DNA of 64,000 nt from Stenotrophomonas maltophilia (GCA_002435595.1 DJBL01000004.1:1-64000); one strand, 5' to 3'. Numbered from the stretch's first letter, positions 8,596 to 18,094 are shown. The notes: a model not told the origin generated them from the letters alone. Translations and numbers: made by a program.

Positions 8596-9441
8596 ATGCA
8601 GGGGCAGATCACATTGCCGACGTGGGACTCGCTGGCCGAACTGGACGACGAGGCGTTGCCGCTGTTGCCCACCGCGCTGCTGATCGCGCGCGACGAGTAT
8701 CCCGATCTTGATCCGAAGGTCTACGACGCGGTGCTGCAGAGCCATGCCGACCACCTGCGCACCGAGGTGGAGACCATCGAGCACTGGCCGCTGAAGATCG
8801 CCGCGGTCAACCGGCACCTGTTCGACGAACTGGGCTATGGCGGCGACCACGGCGAGTACTACGATCCCCGCAACAGCTACCTCAACCAGGTGTTCGAACG
8901 CCGCCTGGGCAATCCGATCTCACTGGCGCTGGTGCAGATGGAAGTGGCCCGGCGGCTGGGCATCCCGCTGGACGGGGTGTCCTTCCCCGGGCATTTCCTG
9001 GTGCGGTTGCCGGTGGACGACGGCATGCTGGTCATGGACCCGTTCAACGGCGGGCGCCCGCTGGACGTGGAAGAACTGCGCGAACGCGCACGCTCGCACC
9101 TGGGCGGGGAAACCCCCGACGACCACGTGCTGGCCCAGATCCTGGATGCCGCCCCGGCCCGCGCGATCCTGATGCGGATGCTGCGCAACCTGCACGGGGT
9201 GTACGTGGAGCGGGGTGAGTGGGACCGCGCCGCACGCAGCGCCGACCGCCTGCTCAAGCTGGCCCCGGAACAGGACGACGCGCTGCGCGACCGCGGCCTG
9301 GCCTACCTGCACCTGGATTACCCGGCCGGCGCGCACCGCGACCTGGGCCTGTACCTGCAGCGCAATGGCCAGGCCACCGACGCCCAGTGGGTGCGCGAGA
9401 AGCTGGTGGAGATCGGCGGCCGCACGTCGCGGCTGCACTAG
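8596..9441 (+). CDS. SirB1 family protein (transglutaminase-like fold with TPR tail)
   Basis: The 281-residue protein matches the SirB1 family. Residues about 40-180 hold the transglutaminase-like core, with YYDPRNSYLNQVFERRLGNPISLALV and GVSFPGHFLVR as signatures. A C-terminal TPR-like pair follows (GVYVERGEWDRAARSADRLLKLAPEQDDALRDRG). SirB1 proteins are usually cytoplasmic and of unknown activity. The family core lacks a clear catalytic Cys at the usual transglutaminase position, so hydrolytic activity is not assumed. It ends just before a palindrome and is convergent with the rubredoxin gene. Confidence 0.88.
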   Translation: MQGQITLPTWDSLAELDDEALPLLPTALLIARDEYPDLDPKVYDAVLQSHADHLRTEVETIEHWPLKIAAVNRHLFDELGYGGDHGEYYDPRNSYLNQVFERRLGNPISLALVQMEVARRLGIPLDGVSFPGHFLVRLPVDDGMLVMDPFNGGRPLDVEELRERARSHLGGETPDDHVLAQILDAAPARAILMRMLRNLHGVYVERGEWDRAARSADRLLKLAPEQDDALRDRGLAYLHLDYPAGAHRDLGLYLQRNGQATDAQWVREKLVEIGGRTSRLH

Positions 9442-9448
9442 CGGGGCG

Positions 9449-9467
9449 TATCGACCAGCGGTCGATA
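9449..9467. repeat. Palindrome between convergent SirB1 and rubredoxin genes
   Basis: TATCGACC-AGC-GGTCGATA forms a perfect 8-bp stem in the 40-bp gap. It probably acts as a bidirectional terminator or is a REP-like remnant. No T-tract is present. Confidence 0.45.
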
Positions 9468-9481
9468 TCTCCAGCGCACCG

Positions 9482-9673
9482 TCAATCGACTTCGACCATC
9501 TCGAAATCGTCCTTGGTCACCCCGCAGTCCGGGCAGGTCCAGGTATCGGGAATGTCTTCCCAGCGGGTACCCGGCGCGATGCCTTCTTCGGGCAGGCCAT
9601 CCTGTTCGCTGTACAGGAAGCCGCAGACAACGCACATCCAGGTGCGGAAGGTGGTGGCGGTGGCATCGGTCAT
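9482..9673 (-). CDS. Rubredoxin
   Basis: The 63-residue one-iron electron carrier has the four Fe ligands at C14, C17, C47 and C50 (CVVCG and CPDCG), with the usual aromatic core (WMC, Y21, W38, W45). An upstream in-frame ATG would add seven residues; the start at 9673 gives standard rubredoxin length. Its redox partner is not encoded nearby. It diverges from thiE across 72 bp. Confidence 0.95.
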   Translation of the reverse strand: MTDATATTFRTWMCVVCGFLYSEQDGLPEEGIAPGTRWEDIPDTWTCPDCGVTKDDFEMVEVD

Positions 9674-9745
9674 TGGATAATCACGGCTGGGCAAGAACTG
9701 GCGAAGGCCATTGTCCCACTCCCGTCGTACTACCGGTAGCCACCG

Positions 9746-10396
9746 ATGACCCTTGCTTCAGCCTCCACGCCCCACGCCCGCGGCGTTTACCTGATCACCC
9801 CCGACGATGCCGATACGGCCCGCCTGCTGGCGCGCACCGCGCCGCTGCTGGCCGCCGGTGCCACCTGGCTGCAGTACCGCAACAAGACCGCCGATGCCGC
9901 CCTGCAGCGGGCACAGGCCACCGCCCTGCAGGCGCTGTGCGCCCGGCACGGGGTGCCGCTGATCATCAATGATGACCCGGACCTTGCCCGCCGCGTCGGC
10001 GCCGCCGGCGTCCACCTGGGCGGCACCGATGGCGATATCGGCGCGGCCCGTGCCCTGCTTGGCCCGGATGCCATCATCGGGGCCTCCTGCTACGACCAGC
10101 TGGCCAACGCCGAGCGCGCGGTCGCCGCCGGCGCCAGCTACGTGGCCTTCGGTGCGTTCTTCCCCACCACCACCAAGATCACCTCCAGCCGCGCCACGCC
10201 CGAACTGCTGCGGCAAGGCGCCGCACTGGGCGTGCCGCGGGTGGCGATCGGCGGGCTGACCCCGGACAATGTCGGTCCCCTCCTCGATGCCGGCGCCGAT
10301 CTGCTGGCCGTGGTCAGCGGCATCTTTGCCGCCGACGATCCGGTCGCCACCCAGCGCGCCTTCCTCGCCCAGTTCCCGCACCAGGACACCCCATGA
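9746..10396 (+). CDS. thiE: Thiamine-phosphate synthase
   Basis: The 216-residue TIM-barrel enzyme joins HMP-pyrophosphate and thiazole phosphate to give thiamine phosphate. Key segments are [10 protein letters not shown] (pyrophosphate contact), [21 protein letters not shown] with the Mg-binding aspartates, and [11 protein letters not shown] plus AIGGLTPDN near the end. It overlaps hemL by 4 bp (ATGA), a frequent pairing in Xanthomonadaceae. No TPP riboswitch is visible upstream, unlike thiC at 44-46 kb. Confidence 0.95.
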   Translation: MTLASASTPHARGVYLITPDDADTARLLARTAPLLAAGATWLQYRNKTADAALQRAQATALQALCARHGVPLIINDDPDLARRVGAAGVHLGGTDGDIGAARALLGPDAIIGASCYDQLANAERAVAAGASYVAFGAFFPTTTKITSSRATPELLRQGAALGVPRVAIGGLTPDNVGPLLDAGADLLAVVSGIFAADDPVATQRAFLAQFPHQDTP

Positions 10397-11682
10397 ACCA
10401 CGACCAGTCCCACGCCCTGTTCACCCGCGCCCAGACGCTGCTGCCGGGCGGTGTCAACTCGCCGGTGCGCGCGTTCAAGTCGGTGGGCGGTGAGCCGTTC
10501 TTCGTCGAGCGCGCCGACGGGGCCTACCTGTACGACGTCGATGGCAACCGCTACATCGACTACGTCGGCTCGTGGGGCCCGATGATCGTCGGCCACAACC
10601 ACGCGGCCGTGCGCCAGGCGGTCAAGCACGCGATCAACAACGGCCTGTCCTTCGGCGCGCCGTGCCAGGCCGAAGTGGTGATGGCCGAGACCCTCACCCG
10701 GCTGATCCCGTCCTGCGAAATGGTACGGATGGTCAACTCCGGCACCGAGGCCACGCTGTCGGCCATCCGCCTGGCGCGCGGCGCCACCGGGCGCAGCCGC
10801 ATCGTCAAGTTCGAAGGCTGCTACCACGGCCACGGCGACTCGTTCCTGGTCAAGGCCGGCAGCGGCATGCTGACCCTGGGCGTGCCCACCTCGCCAGGCG
10901 TGCCGGCGGGCCTGAGCGAACTCACCCTCACCCTGCCCTACAACGATTTCGATGCGGCCACCGCGCTGTTTGCCGAACAGGGCGAGCACATCGCCGGGCT
11001 GATCATCGAGCCGGTGGTCGGCAACGCCAACTGCATCCCGCCGCGCGCGGGCTACCTGCAGCACCTGCGCGCCCTGTGCACCCAGTACGGGGCGCTGCTG
11101 ATCTTCGATGAAGTGATGACCGGTTTCCGCGTCGCCCTCGGCGGTGCGCAGGCCTACTACGGCATCACCCCGGACCTGACCACCTTCGGCAAGATCATCG
11201 GCGGCGGCATGCCGGTGGGCGCCTACGGTGGCCGCGCCGACCTGCTCGCGCAGATTGCCCCGTCCGGCCCGATCTACCAGGCCGGCACCCTGAGCGGCAA
11301 TCCGGTGGCGATGGCCGCCGGCCTTGCGATGCTGGAACTGGTGCAGGAACCGGGCTTCCACGAGCGCCTGAGCGCGGCCAGCGCGCGCCTGTGCGCCGGC
11401 CTGGAGGCAGCGGCGGCCGACGCCGGCGTGGCGGTCACCACCAACCAGGTCGGCGGGATGTTCGGGCTGTTCTTCACCGACCAGAAAGTGGAGACCTACG
11501 CCCAGGCCACGGCGTGTGACATCACCGCATTCAATACCTTCTTCCACGCGATGCTTGAACGCGGTGTGTTCCTGGCACCCTCGGCGTACGAAGCCGGCTT
11601 CATGTCCAGCGCGCACGATGACAGCATCCTCGACGCCACCCTCGCGGCAGCCCGCGAGGCGTTCAAGGTGGTCAAGGGCTGA
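10393..11682 (+). CDS. hemL: Glutamate-1-semialdehyde 2,1-aminomutase
   Basis: The 429-residue PLP enzyme makes 5-aminolevulinate, the first committed tetrapyrrole precursor in the C5 pathway. Visible signatures are [16 protein letters not shown] at the N-terminus, the [18 protein letters not shown] segment, [10 protein letters not shown] with the cofactor-binding Asp, and [18 protein letters not shown] with the Schiff-base Lys. Length is normal. The start overlaps thiE. A GC-rich hairpin (GGCGGGG/CCCCGCC, 11699-11725) follows the stop, and the large repeat array begins 90 bp downstream. Confidence 0.97.
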   Translation: MNHDQSHALFTRAQTLLPGGVNSPVRAFKSVGGEPFFVERADGAYLYDVDGNRYIDYVGSWGPMIVGHNHAAVRQAVKHAINNGLSFGAPCQAEVVMAETLTRLIPSCEMVRMVNSGTEATLSAIRLARGATGRSRIVKFEGCYHGHGDSFLVKAGSGMLTLGVPTSPGVPAGLSELTLTLPYNDFDAATALFAEQGEHIAGLIIEPVVGNANCIPPRAGYLQHLRALCTQYGALLIFDEVMTGFRVALGGAQAYYGITPDLTTFGKIIGGGMPVGAYGGRADLLAQIAPSGPIYQAGTLSGNPVAMAAGLAMLELVQEPGFHERLSAASARLCAGLEAAAADAGVAVTTNQVGGMFGLFFTDQKVETYAQATACDITAFNTFFHAMLERGVFLAPSAYEAGFMSSAHDDSILDATLAAAREAFKVVKG

Positions 11683-11772
11683 GCGGCCAACGGAGAACGG
11701 CGGGGGCGACGGATCGGCCCCGCCCTTCGGCCATGCGGGAGGCGACCGGCAGCGTTCGGCGGCGCGCCCCTT

Positions 11773-13542
11773 GGCAGGGTCGCATCCGATCGACTGCCGC
11801 GGTCTGCGCATCGTTCGGTGAGGGCGTGACCCTGGAGCGAAGATCGCTTCGGTGCGGGTCATGCGTTCGTCGCATCGACACACGTTATCGGCAGTCGTTT
11901 GGGAACCGACCCTACCAGGGCGCATGCGTTCGTCGCCAACGATGTCCATGATGCCGAGGGCGCTGGGCGATGCGCCTCGAGGTAGGGTCGCATCCCGATC
12001 GACTGCCGCGGTCCGCGCATCGTTCGGTGAGGGCGTGACCTTGGAGCGAAAATCGCTTCGGTACGGGTCATGCGTTCGTCGCACCGACACAGGTTATCGG
12101 CAGTCGTTTGGGAACCGACCCTACCAGGAGCATGCGTTCGTCGCACCGACACACGTCATCGGCAGTCGTTTGGGAACCGACCCTACCGGGGCGCATGCGT
12201 TCGTCGCCGACGGTGTCCATGATGCCGAGAACGCTCGGCGATGCGCCTTGAGGTAGGGTCGCATCCCGATCGACTGCCGCGGTCTGCGCATCGTTCGGTG
12301 AGGGCGTGACCCTGGAGCGAAGATCGCTTCGGTACGGGTCATGCGTTCGTCGCACCGACACAGGGGTTATCGGCAGTCGTTTGGGTACCGCCCCTACCGG
12401 GGCGCATGCGTTCGTCGCCGACGGTGTCCATGATGCCGAGAACGCTCGGCGATGCGCTCGAGGTAGGGTCGCATCCCGATCGACTGCCGCGGTCCGCGCA
12501 TCGTTCGGTGAGGGCGTGACCTTGGAGCGAAAATCGCTTCGGTACGGGTCATGCGTTCGCCGCACCGACACACGTTATCGGCAGTCGTTTGGGAACCGAC
12601 CCTACCGGGTGCATGCGTTCGTGGCCGACGGTGTCCATGATGCCGAGAACGCTCGGCGATGCGCTCGAGGTAGGGTCGCATCCCAATCGACTGCCGCGGT
12701 CCGCGCAGCGTTCGGTGAGGGCGTGACCCTGGAGCGAAGATCGCTTCGGTACGGGTCATGCGTTCGCCGCACCGACACACGTTATCGGCAGTCGTTTGGG
12801 AACCGACCCTACCAGGAGCATGCGTTCGTCGCACCGACACACGTTATCGGCAGTCGTTTGGGAACCGACCCTACCAGGGTGCATGCGTTCGTGGCCGACG
12901 GTGTCCATGATGCCGAGGGCGCTCGGCGATGCGCCTTGAGGTAGGGTCGCATCCCGATCGACTGCCGCGGTCTGCGCATCGTTCGGTGAGGGCGTGACCT
13001 TGGAGCGAAAATCGCTTCGGTACGGGTCATGCGTTCGTCGCACCGACACAGGTTATCGGCAGTCGTTTGGGAACCGACCCTACCAGGAGCATGCGTTCGT
13101 CGTACCGACACACGTTATCGGCAGTCGTTTGGGAACCGACCCTACCAGGGCGCATGCGTTCGTCGCCAACGGTGTCCATGATGCCGAGGGCGCTCGGCGA
13201 TGCGCCTCGAGGTAGGGTCGCATCCCGATCGACTGCCGCGGTCTGCGCATCGTTCGGTGAGGGCGTGACCTTGGAGCGAAGATCGCTTCGGTACGGGTCA
13301 TGCGTTCGTCGCACCGACACACGTTATCGGCAGTCGTTTGGGAACCGACCCTACCAGGAGCATGCGTTCGTCGCACCAGCACACGTTATCGGCAGTCGTT
13401 TGGGAACCGCCCCTACCAGGGTGCATGCGTTCGCCGCACCGACACGCGTTATCGGCAGTCGTTTGGGAACCGACCCTACCGGGTCATGCGTTCGTCGCAC
13501 CGACGCACGTTATCGGCGGTCGTTCGGGAACCGACGCTACCA
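11773..13542. repeat. 1.77-kb higher-order tandem repeat array
   Basis: The whole gap between convergent hemL and azurin genes is repeats built from three modules. Module A (about 88 bp, starting GGTAGGGTCG) begins at about 11773, 11981, 12252, 12462, 12669, 12940 and 13211. Module B (about 62 bp, ending GGGAACCGACCCTACC) occurs 13 times: 1, 2, 1, 1, 2, 2 and 4 copies after successive A modules. A linker of about 58 bp, with GCCGAG/CTCGGC, closes each of the first six units. Unit lengths are therefore 207-210 bp (one B) or 271 bp (two B). The first 28 nt of A and the last 28 nt of B are inverted repeats, matching at 24 of 28 positions. Long frames cross the array on both strands, but the 271-bp period breaks frame and I read it as non-coding. 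Confidence 0.9.
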
Positions 13543-13574
13543 GGGGCGCAGCCGTCGCCGTACCGGTGAGGTGC

Positions 13575-14033
13575 TTAGCCGAAGACGAGCTTGCCCTTCA
13601 TCATCGCGAAATGCCCCGGGAACGAGCAGAAGAAGGTGTAGTCACCGCCCTTGGTCAGCTTCGCGGTGGAGAAGGTCACGCTGGTGGTCTGCCCGCCGCC
13701 GATCACCGAGGTGTGCGCCAGCACGCGGGGGTCGCCCTTGGGCAGGTAGCTGTCGGCCAGGCGCATGCGCATGCCGGCCATCGCCACCGGCTGGTAGTCG
13801 GCGGTGCGGGTGAGCACCCAGTTGTGCCCCATCGCGGTGGCGGCCAGCTTGCCGGTGTGGCGCAGGGTCAGTTTGACCTGGCTGCAGTCCGCGGCCACGT
13901 TGATCTGCTTCTGGCTGAAGCTCATCTGGTCGGTACTGTCCAGGCTGATCGCGCACACGCGGGCATGGGCAGCCGGGGCCAGCATCAGGCCGGCGAGCAA
14001 CACGGGGGCAAGCAGTTTCACGGCGTTCTCCAT
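13575..14033 (-). CDS. Azurin (type 1 blue copper protein)
   Basis: The 152-residue precursor has a signal peptide (residues 1-24, ending AHA) and a mature cupredoxin. Copper ligands map exactly onto azurin numbering with a 24-residue offset: H70, C136, H141 and M145, plus G69 as the axial carbonyl; C27 and C50 match the conserved disulfide. The mature protein is a periplasmic one-electron carrier, often linked to respiratory or nitrite reduction chains or to peroxide tolerance. No partner oxidoreductase is nearby. It is transcribed towards the repeat array, whose last unit ends 33 bp beyond its stop. Confidence 0.96.
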   Translation of the reverse strand: MENAVKLLAPVLLAGLMLAPAAHARVCAISLDSTDQMSFSQKQINVAADCSQVKLTLRHTGKLAATAMGHNWVLTRTADYQPVAMAGMRMRLADSYLPKGDPRVLAHTSVIGGGQTTSVTFSTAKLTKGGDYTFFCSFPGHFAMMKGKLVFG

Positions 14034-14146
14034 CAGGCAGTCCCGGGGATTCTAGACAGCACGCCGTCGGCCCACGTGCGACGCGATGTCGCAGCGCGTG
14101 CCCCGGCTGGGGTAGGGTCAGCATTGGACCTGGACGAGCGTTGCCA

Positions 14147-14758
14147 ATGGCCGTGGCCGTGGATTGCCTGCTGCTGGATTTCGATGGCGTGCTGGTGCGC
14201 TATGCGCGCGCCCTTCGCGTGCGCCAGCTGGCGGCCAGCCTGGGCCGCGGCGACGCGCAGGTACAGGCCGCGTTGTTCGACAGTGGGCTGGAACAGCGCC
14301 ACGACGCCGGGCTGGACAGCACGCGCTACCTGCAGCTGCTGGGCGATGCGCTGGGTACAGCGGTCAGCATCGCGCAGTGGCAGGCGGCGCGCATCGCCGC
14401 ATCCACCCCGCAAGTGGGGGTGATCGAGCGGGTCGAGCGCGTCGCGCGGCGCATGCCGATCGCGATACTGACCAACAACGGCGCGCTCATGGCCGATACC
14501 ATCCCGCGCATCCTGCCCAGCCTGGCGGCTGCACTGCACGGGCGCATCCTGTGCAGCGGTGCGCTGGGCGCGCGCAAGCCGGATCCAAACGTGTTCCAGC
14601 AGGCCATGGACCGGCTGGGCGCACGCGCCGAGCGCACGTTGTTCATCGATGACCTGTTCGTCAACGTGCGCGGGGCGCGGCAGGCGCGACTGCACGCGGA
14701 AACGGCCACCGACAGCCGCAGCTTCGGCAAGGTGCTGAAGCGGTACGGCCTGGCCTGA
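14147..14758 (+). CDS. HAD superfamily hydrolase
   Basis: This 203-residue protein has all four HAD motifs: LDFDGVL (nucleophile D11 and acid D13), ILTNNG (motif II), ARKPDPNVF (motif III Lys) and LFIDDLFVNV (motif IV). The cap is a small helical C1 insertion between motifs I and II, as in YihX-like sugar-phosphate phosphatases. Substrate is not predictable. It starts 6 bp after an in-frame TTG; the ATG is preferred. It is divergent from azurin and convergent with argD across 54 bp. Confidence 0.88.
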   Translation: MAVAVDCLLLDFDGVLVRYARALRVRQLAASLGRGDAQVQAALFDSGLEQRHDAGLDSTRYLQLLGDALGTAVSIAQWQAARIAASTPQVGVIERVERVARRMPIAILTNNGALMADTIPRILPSLAAALHGRILCSGALGARKPDPNVFQQAMDRLGARAERTLFIDDLFVNVRGARQARLHAETATDSRSFGKVLKRYGLA

Positions 14759-14812
14759 AACGGTGCCGACCCAGGGGGCGGCACCGGCCCGGTGGCAGGG
14801 AGGACGCCGGGT

Positions 14813-16072
14813 CTATCGCGAGGCGATGAACGCAGCGATCGCCGCGCGCAGGCGCTTGAGGCCCTCGGCGATTTCTTCATCACTGATGTTCAGCGACGGC
14901 ACGAAGCGCAGCACGTCCGGCCCGGCCTGCAGGGTCAGCAGGCCGTGTTCGGCGGCGTGGTCGAGGATGGCACCGGCCTGGCCGGCGAAATCCCGGTCCA
15001 GCACCGCACCCAGCATCAGGCCGCGGCCGCGCACCTGGCTGAACACCTTGAACTCGTCGTTGATCCTGCCCAGCCCATCGCGCAGTGCCTGCGACTGGCG
15101 GCTCACGTTGTGCGCGATCTCCGGCGAGGACAGCTTGCGCAACGCCACGCGCGCCACCGCCGCGGCCAACGGGTTGCCACCAAAGGTGGTGCCATGCGCA
15201 CCGAACTGCATCACCTCGGCCACCTTCGGGCCGGCCAGCATGGCGCCGATCGGGAAGCCGCCGCCCAGCGCCTTGGCCAGGGTCACGATGTCCGGCTTGA
15301 TGCCGTCCTGCCAATGCGCGAACAGGGTGCCGGTGCGGCCCATGCCCGCCTGGATCTCGTCGAGCACCATCAGCGCGCCGTGCTGGTCGCACAGTTCGCG
15401 GATGCGCTGCATGAAGCCCGGCTTGGCCGGCATCACCCCACCCTCGCCCTGGATCGGCTCGAGCATCACCGCGGCCACGTCGCCGGCGGCCATCGCCGTT
15501 TCCAGCTGGACCTCATCATTGAAGTCCACGTAGCGGAAGCCACCGGGCAGCGGCTCGTAGCCTTCCTGGTACTTGGGCTGGGCGGTGGCGGTCACCGCGG
15601 CCAGGGTGCGGCCGTGGAAGCTGCCACGGAAGGTGACGATCACCCGCTGGTGGGCCGGGCGGCCCTGCGAGGAGGCCCACTTGCGCACCAGCTTGATCGC
15701 CACTTCGTTGGCTTCGGCGCCGGAATTGCACAGGAACACCCGCTCGGCAAAGCGCGAGCTGGTGACCAGTTCCTCGGCCAGGCGCAGCGGCGGCTCGCTG
15801 TAGAACACGTTGCTGGTGTGCCAGAGCTTGCCGGCCTGTTCGATCAGGGCCGCGGTCAGGTCCGGATCATTGTGGCCCAGGCCGCACACGGCGATGCCCG
15901 CGGCCAGGTCGATGAACTCGCGGCCCTGGTTGTCCCAGACGCGGGCGCCCTGGCCGCGCTCGAGCACCACCTGGCGCGGTTTGTACACCGGCAGGTAGTA
16001 ATGCGACAGGGACAACAGCGGATCGGTGGCAGCGGCGGTCATGGCGGTCAGGGCTTCACGGGAAAGGTCCAT
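14813..16072 (-). CDS. argD: Acetylornithine/succinyldiaminopimelate aminotransferase
   Basis: The class III PLP aminotransferase (419 residues) acts in arginine biosynthesis and often also in lysine synthesis. Signatures are FLCNSGAEANEVAIKLVRK, FHGRTLAAVTAT, MLEPIQGEGGV, LVLDEIQAGMGRTG and TLAKALGGGFP with the cofactor Lys. The start at 16072 has GGA about 12 nt upstream; a second ATG at 16042 would remove ten residues and is the alternative. The frame stays open far upstream but that part is antisense to the channel gene. Only 27 bp separate it from the divergent channel gene. Confidence 0.95.
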   Translation of the reverse strand: MDLSREALTAMTAAATDPLLSLSHYYLPVYKPRQVVLERGQGARVWDNQGREFIDLAAGIAVCGLGHNDPDLTAALIEQAGKLWHTSNVFYSEPPLRLAEELVTSSRFAERVFLCNSGAEANEVAIKLVRKWASSQGRPAHQRVIVTFRGSFHGRTLAAVTATAQPKYQEGYEPLPGGFRYVDFNDEVQLETAMAAGDVAAVMLEPIQGEGGVMPAKPGFMQRIRELCDQHGALMVLDEIQAGMGRTGTLFAHWQDGIKPDIVTLAKALGGGFPIGAMLAGPKVAEVMQFGAHGTTFGGNPLAAAVARVALRKLSSPEIAHNVSRQSQALRDGLGRINDEFKVFSQVRGRGLMLGAVLDRDFAGQAGAILDHAAEHGLLTLQAGPDVLRFVPSLNISDEEIAEGLKRLRAAIAAFIASR

Positions 16073-16099
16073 TCTCGCGCTTCCACCGGCTGGGGCACA

Positions 16100-16981
16100 A
16101 TGCGCCCCATGCGACCGTTCAGTGCCCCCCAGCTCAATCCCGCCACCGAGACCGGCTGGCGCCGGACCTGGTTCGACATCATCTACCGGCACGACACCCG
16201 GCCCTCGCGCAATTTCGACCTGCTGCTGGTGTACGCCATCATCGCCAGCGTGCTGGTGGTGATGCTGGACAGCGTGCAGCGCTTCCACCTGGCCCATGCG
16301 AGCTGGCTGTACGTGCTCGAATGGGGCTTCACGGTGCTGTTCACCGCCGAGTACCTGCTGCGCCTGGCGGTGGTCAGACGACCGCTGCGCTACGCGTTCA
16401 GCATCTGGGGCATCATCGACCTGGCCTCGATCCTGCCGACCTACCTGTCCCTGTTCATTCCCGGCGCGCAGAGCCTGCTGGTGGTCCGTGCGCTGCGCAT
16501 CCTGCGCGTGTTCCGCATCCTCAAGCTGACCCGCTACATCGAAGAAAGCGGCGTGCTGATGGAGTCGCTGTGGCGCAGCCGGCGCAAGATCCTGCTGTTC
16601 CTGTTCACGGTGGTCACCATCACCATCATCGCCGGCACCCTGATGTACGTGATCGAAGGGCCCAACCACGGCTTCACCAGCATCCCCAGCAGCATGTACT
16701 GGGCGGTGGTGACCATGGCCACGGTGGGCTTTGGCGACATCGTGCCGCAGACCGTGCTGGGCCGCTTCGTCACCTCGGTGCTGATCCTGATCGGCTACAG
16801 CATCATCGCCGTGCCCACCGGCATCTACACCGCCGAGCTGGCCAGCACCATGCGCGATGCCGACCTGGCCGCGCGCCGCGATGCGCGCGGCTGCCCCCAG
16901 TGCGGGCTGGAAGGCCATGAACCCGATGCCCGGCACTGCCGCCGGTGCGGCCAGGCCCTGCCCGACACCTTCAACCGCTGA
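16100..16981 (+). CDS. Voltage-sensor-type potassium channel with C-terminal zinc ribbon
   Basis: The 293-residue membrane protein has six hydrophobic segments. S4 is obvious (VRALRILRVFRILKLTRY, Arg every third residue) and the pore loop carries TMATVGFGD, a K+-selectivity filter with Phe in place of the usual Tyr. After S6 (GYSIIAVPTGIYTAEL) the cytoplasmic tail ends in a rubredoxin-like CPQCG...CRRCG zinc ribbon (about residues 266-288). This is the bacterial Kv-like family. ATG 16109 is an alternative start three codons in. The gene begins only 27 bp from argD on the other strand. Confidence 0.9.
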   Translation: MRPMRPFSAPQLNPATETGWRRTWFDIIYRHDTRPSRNFDLLLVYAIIASVLVVMLDSVQRFHLAHASWLYVLEWGFTVLFTAEYLLRLAVVRRPLRYAFSIWGIIDLASILPTYLSLFIPGAQSLLVVRALRILRVFRILKLTRYIEESGVLMESLWRSRRKILLFLFTVVTITIIAGTLMYVIEGPNHGFTSIPSSMYWAVVTMATVGFGDIVPQTVLGRFVTSVLILIGYSIIAVPTGIYTAELASTMRDADLAARRDARGCPQCGLEGHEPDARHCRRCGQALPDTFNR

Positions 16982-17032
16982 CCATACGGCAGCCGGAGCC
17001 GGCACCGTGCGGTGCCGGGCGGCAGGACACGC

Positions 17033-18028
17033 TTACTGGCGGTTGCTCTGGAATACCAGGCGGTTGTATTCGGCCAGCAGCCGCTCGGCCGAGCCCTGCG
17101 GCGGGTGCGCCGCAGCGATGCGGCGTTCCATGTCGCTGTAGGGGGTCTTGCTGGCCACGCGCTTGAGCCGCTCCTTGCCCTCGCGGCGGAAGTTCTCCGC
17201 TTCGGTCTCGAAGCTGTTCCAGTCCATCCTGCCCGGCTCCAGATCGGCCACCCGGGCGTGGGCCTCGTCGGAAATCGCGTTGAACGCCTCCAGCTTGCCG
17301 CGCGCCTGGGCCACGTCGAAGTCATCGCTGGACATCAGGTCCATCAGCGACTTGGCTTCCAGCATCATCGCCAGCCGATAGTAGGAGCGCGTGCGGCCTT
17401 CCTGCTTTTCCAGCGCCTGCAGCTGAGCCTGCTGGGCGCGGTCGTTCTCGGCATCCAGGGCGGTGCTGAAGGCTTCGCTGGCGTCGGCGAAGGTGGCCAG
17501 TGCGGCCATCAGCGGGGCATGCATCGCCTTGCCGCGCGCATAGCCGTCATCCTCGTAATCCTCGCGCTTGTAATAGTCGTGCGCCTCGTGGGTCAACGGC
17601 TGCAGCGCGTGCAGGCTGTCCAGGTAGGCCTTGGCCGCCTTGTCCAGCTCGGCCAGCGCCGGTGCGGCGGCGATGGCGGCCGGCACGCTCGCATCGCAGG
17701 TCTTGAGGTCATCGGCCTGCAGGTCCGGCGGGCCGATGGGCCGCTCTTCACGTCCGCTCGGACCGGCCGTGGGATCGGCCATCCACACCGTGTAGTAGCC
17801 GATGCCGGCGTGGATCTCGCGGTCGATATCGTTGTAGCACTCGATGTAGCCGTTGAGCTTGGCGGTCAACGCCTGCTCGGCATCCTGCGCAGCGGTATCG
17901 GTCGCCGTGCCGGCCGGGGTCGCCGCATCGGCGGCGGCGCCCGGGGTCTTGCCGCCACAGGCGGTGAGCAGCAGCGACAGCGCCACGGCCAGCGGGGCGA
18001 CGGGAAGCGTACGGATCATGCGTGACAT
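17033..18028 (-). CDS. DUF3829 lipoprotein (YiiG-like), copy 1
   Basis: The 331-residue protein has a lipoprotein signal with LTAC (Cys24), a short Ala/Thr-rich linker, then a helical DUF3829 domain marked by LNGYIECYNDIDREIHAGIGYYTVW and the C-terminal PQGSAERLLAEYNRLVFQSNR. The family is of unknown function; E. coli YiiG is a member. A paralogous gene lies immediately upstream on the same strand (66 bp apart), giving a tandem duplication. Expected location is a membrane-anchored periplasmic protein. Confidence 0.85.
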   Translation of the reverse strand: MSRMIRTLPVAPLAVALSLLLTACGGKTPGAAADAATPAGTATDTAAQDAEQALTAKLNGYIECYNDIDREIHAGIGYYTVWMADPTAGPSGREERPIGPPDLQADDLKTCDASVPAAIAAAPALAELDKAAKAYLDSLHALQPLTHEAHDYYKREDYEDDGYARGKAMHAPLMAALATFADASEAFSTALDAENDRAQQAQLQALEKQEGRTRSYYRLAMMLEAKSLMDLMSSDDFDVAQARGKLEAFNAISDEAHARVADLEPGRMDWNSFETEAENFRREGKERLKRVASKTPYSDMERRIAAAHPPQGSAERLLAEYNRLVFQSNRQ

Positions 18029-18094
18029 CCTTGTTGGAAACGATTTCAGCCGCGCAGTGTACCAAGCCCGCCGGCGCCGCCGAGCAGCGCGGAC

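Noticed and set aside
10138..12090. A 650-codon minus-strand frame over hemL and the first repeat units
   Set aside because: It is antisense to hemL, low-complexity and has no family motif; the hemL frame has full family signatures.
11773..13542. CRISPR array
   Set aside because: Repeats are 62-88 bp, contiguous and nested, with no unique spacers and no cas genes in the window.
16073..17005. Upstream extension of argD in frame to 17005
   Set aside because: That part lies antisense to the channel gene and lacks aminotransferase sequence.
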